From positions 496,001 through 560,000 of the forward strand of contig NZ_JACXAB010000001.1 of assembly GCF_014699075.1 (NCBI RefSeq): a DNA stretch of 64,000 nucleotides. The letters run 5' to 3'. A model generated the notes under the pieces. The model did not search any database and had not been told where the DNA came from. It worked only from the letters and a program-made list of their open reading frames with translations. Shown one piece after another: positions 62,249-64,000 of the stretch (position 1 is its first letter; the number at the start of each line of letters is the position of its first letter). The position numbers were made by a program, and so were the translations under genes. The stretch comes from Microvirga sp. (GTDB lineage Bacteria; Pseudomonadota; Alphaproteobacteria; Rhizobiales; Beijerinckiaceae).

Positions 62249-63253
62249 ATGTTACGCCGACTGCTTCTCACCTTCGTTTCGCTCGGGCTCGCCACCGGCC
62301 TCGCCCAAGCGCAGACCAAGCCGACGCTCACCGTCTACACCTACAGCTCGTTCGCCGGGAAATACGGTCCGGCCAAGACCGTCGAGGAACGTTTTGAGGC
62401 CACCTGCAACTGCGACGTCACCTGGGTCACCGCCGAGGATGCGGGCAGCCTGCTCGGGCGGCTGCGTCTCGAAGGTCAGAACACCAAGGCCGATGCGGTC
62501 GTCGGCCTCGACATGAACCTCGTGGCGGAAGCGAAATCCCTCAACCTCTTTGCCCCACACGGCGCCGAGGTGAAGGACTTGTCGCTTCCCATCGAGTGGA
62601 AGGACGATACCTTCATCCCGTTCGACTGGGGCTATTACGCCTTCGTGTACGATGCCAACAAGCTGCCCAACCCGCCGAAGAGCCTGAAGGAACTGGTCGA
62701 CAATCCCAACGGCCCCAAGGTCGTTCTGCAGGATCCCCGCACCAGCGCGCCGGGTCTCGGCCTCCTGCTCTGGATGCAGAAGGTCTATGGCGACAAGACC
62801 GGCGAGGCCTGGGGCAAGCTCAAGCCGCGCATCGTCACCTTCACCAAGGGGTGGTCCGAAGCTTATGGTCTCTTCATGAAGGGTGAGGCCGACATGGTGA
62901 TGTCCTACACCACGTCTCCCGCCTACCACATCGTTGCGGAGAAGAAGGACAACTACAAGGCCGCCGCCTTCACGGAAGGCCATTACCTTCACGTGGAGCT
63001 CGCCGGCATGACGCGCACCACGAAGCAGCCGGAACTCGCGAAAAAGTTCATGGCCTTCATCCTCAGCGAGCCGTTCCAGACGGCGATCCCGGAAACCAAC
63101 TGGATGTATCCGGCGAAGAACCCGCCCTCCGGCACGCCAGCCGCCCTCAAAGGCATGATCGAGCCCAGCCAGGCGCTTCTCTTCACGCCTGAGGAGGTGC
63201 AGCAGAACCGCCGCGCCTTCACCGATGCTTGGCTCAACGCCACGGCGCGCTGA
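62249..63253 (+). CDS. thiB: Thiamine ABC transporter, periplasmic substrate-binding protein
   Basis: A 334-residue periplasmic binding protein. The signal peptide is residues 1-23 (MLRRLLLTFVSLGLATGLAQAQ). The mature part starts KPTLTVYTYSSFAGKYGPAK. FIPFDWGYYAFVYDANKLP near 125 and ADMVMSYTTSPAYHIVAEKK near 215 are ThiB family marks for binding thiamine and its phosphates. The ATG at 62249 is fixed by the signal peptide and GGGAG. The TPP riboswitch upstream and the permease six bases downstream confirm the assignment. Confidence 0.95.
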   Translation: MLRRLLLTFVSLGLATGLAQAQTKPTLTVYTYSSFAGKYGPAKTVEERFEATCNCDVTWVTAEDAGSLLGRLRLEGQNTKADAVVGLDMNLVAEAKSLNLFAPHGAEVKDLSLPIEWKDDTFIPFDWGYYAFVYDANKLPNPPKSLKELVDNPNGPKVVLQDPRTSAPGLGLLLWMQKVYGDKTGEAWGKLKPRIVTFTKGWSEAYGLFMKGEADMVMSYTTSPAYHIVAEKKDNYKAAAFTEGHYLHVELAGMTRTTKQPELAKKFMAFILSEPFQTAIPETNWMYPAKNPPSGTPAALKGMIEPSQALLFTPEEVQQNRRAFTDAWLNATAR

Positions 63254-63259
63254 TCGCTC

Positions 63260-64000
63260 ATGCTGACCTTGAGGCTGCCCCATCCCGGAACCCTGGTGGC
63301 CTTTGCCATCCTCGGCTTGGTTGCGGGCGGCTTCATCGCGCTTGCCACCTTCGATGGAGGAACGCCGACGCTTTTCTCCATCGGCCCTTACCTCGGCCGG
63401 GTGCTGGCCTTCTCGATCATCCAGGCGACGCTCTCGACTGTTCTGTCGCTTGCCCTCGGTATCGGACTTGCCCTTGCGCTTGTCCGCCGCTCATTCCCGG
63501 GTCGAAGTATCGTTCTGGCTGCTTTAAGCACCACGATGGTGATGCCCACCATTGTCGCGGTCTTCGCGGTTTTCGCCGTGTATGGCCGCAGCGGCTGGCT
63601 TTCCGAAGGGCTCACCTTCTTCGGATGGCCGGGCGGCCTCAGCATCTTCGGCTATCCGGGCATTCTCATCGCCCACGTGTTCCTGAACGCTCCTTTCGTG
63701 GCGCGGATCACGCTGGATGGCTTGAACCAGATTCCCGCCGAACATTGGCGTCTCGCGACGGCCTTCGGCTTTACGCCGGCGCAGATTTTCCGCCACCTCG
63801 ACTGGCCCGTGCTGTGCGCTGAACTGCCCGGCATTGCAGGCCTCATCTTTCTCATGTGCTTCAAGAGCTTCGCCATCGTACTGGCTCTCGGGGGAGGGCC
63901 GAGCCGCTCCACCCTGGAGGTGGCGATTTACGAGGCGCTCAAGATCGATCTCGATTTCGGCCGCGTCGCCTGGCTCGCGCTGATCCAGCTCATAATCTGT
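63260..64000 (+). CDS. thiP: Thiamine ABC transporter permease (partial, runs off window)
   Basis: The first 247 residues of a two-domain inner-membrane permease. At least five helices are visible, starting TLVAFAILGLVAGGFIALATF. The first permease loop has the EAA-type motif EHWRLATAFGFTPAQIFRHL, which contacts the ATPase. FKSFAIVLALGGGPSRSTLEV follows. The ATG at 63260 is six bases after the thiB stop. The frame stays open to base 64000. The rest, and presumably thiQ, lie beyond the window. Confidence 0.93.
   Translation, partial: MLTLRLPHPGTLVAFAILGLVAGGFIALATFDGGTPTLFSIGPYLGRVLAFSIIQATLSTVLSLALGIGLALALVRRSFPGRSIVLAALSTTMVMPTIVAVFAVFAVYGRSGWLSEGLTFFGWPGGLSIFGYPGILIAHVFLNAPFVARITLDGLNQIPAEHWRLATAFGFTPAQIFRHLDWPVLCAELPGIAGLIFLMCFKSFAIVLALGGGPSRSTLEVAIYEALKIDLDFGRVAWLALIQLIIC

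Overview
This window reads as chromosomal DNA of a high-GC alphaproteobacterium of the order Hyphomicrobiales (Rhizobiales). The clues are a Brucella-type FtcR flagellar regulator, NoeCHOP-like arabinose-donor genes, HlyU- and DUF6152/DUF6644-type proteins, and several promoters matching the EcfG general-stress consensus GGAAC-N16/17-CGTT. A Methylobacteriaceae (Microvirga-like) source is plausible but unproven. I saw no rRNA, tRNA, CRISPR array, insertion sequence or phage genes. Most gene starts are re-judged here from ribosome-binding sites and family N-termini.

Layout. 0-6.5 kb: partial ftcR, a GAF/PAS/GGDEF/EAL protein, an aldose epimerase, a stand-alone receiver and two small unknown proteins. 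6.8-17 kb: a tight operon encoding a HAD-UbiA fusion, GtrA, a DprE1-like oxidase and a DprE2-like reductase, which together resemble the decaprenyl-phosphoryl-D-arabinose route of mycobacteria and noeCHOP of Azorhizobium. Three tandem paralogous polytopic proteins follow, and a convergent GT87-type protein. 17.2-18.4 kb: a YihY protein. 18.6-34.3 kb: a glycoconjugate island with two divergent operons. The minus-strand one holds two epimerases, a GT4, three CgeB-type glycosyltransferases and possibly a UDP-xylose synthase. The plus-strand one holds inositol-phosphate synthase, a histidine phosphatase, a CgeB-type transferase, a nucleotidyltransferase, a methyltransferase and a permuted glycosidase. 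A Gfo/Idh/MocA oxidoreductase and an MDR dehydrogenase close the island. 34.4-40.2 kb: two unknown small genes and the prkA-yeaH-spoVR stress operon. 40.8-49.6 kb: alcohol dehydrogenase, an undescribed PRTase-kinase fusion, a second YihY, catalase, HlyU, DUF6152, DUF6644, lytic transglycosylase and a CYTH-like protein. 50-58 kb: semialdehyde dehydrogenase with an FAH-family dehydratase, a Pro-rich peptide, a frameshifted LOG-family gene, chrB-chrA, an atypical SDR and a DapA-family aldolase. 58-64 kb: an Hsp70-like protein, Tex, and a TPP riboswitch ahead of thiB and partial thiP.

The two most interesting units are both envelope glycan systems. The first (6.8-17 kb) appears able to make a polyprenyl-phosphate D-arabinose (or ribose) donor and carries its own unassigned membrane transferase candidates. 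The second (18.6-34.3 kb) couples inositol synthesis to many glycosyltransferases. It has two divergent promoters that each match the EcfG consensus exactly, so it is predicted to be a stress-induced glycan. Stress is a wider theme: PrkA/YeaH/SpoVR, catalase, two YihY proteins and at least four perfect EcfG-type promoters lie here. No phyR, nepR or ecfG gene is seen in the window.
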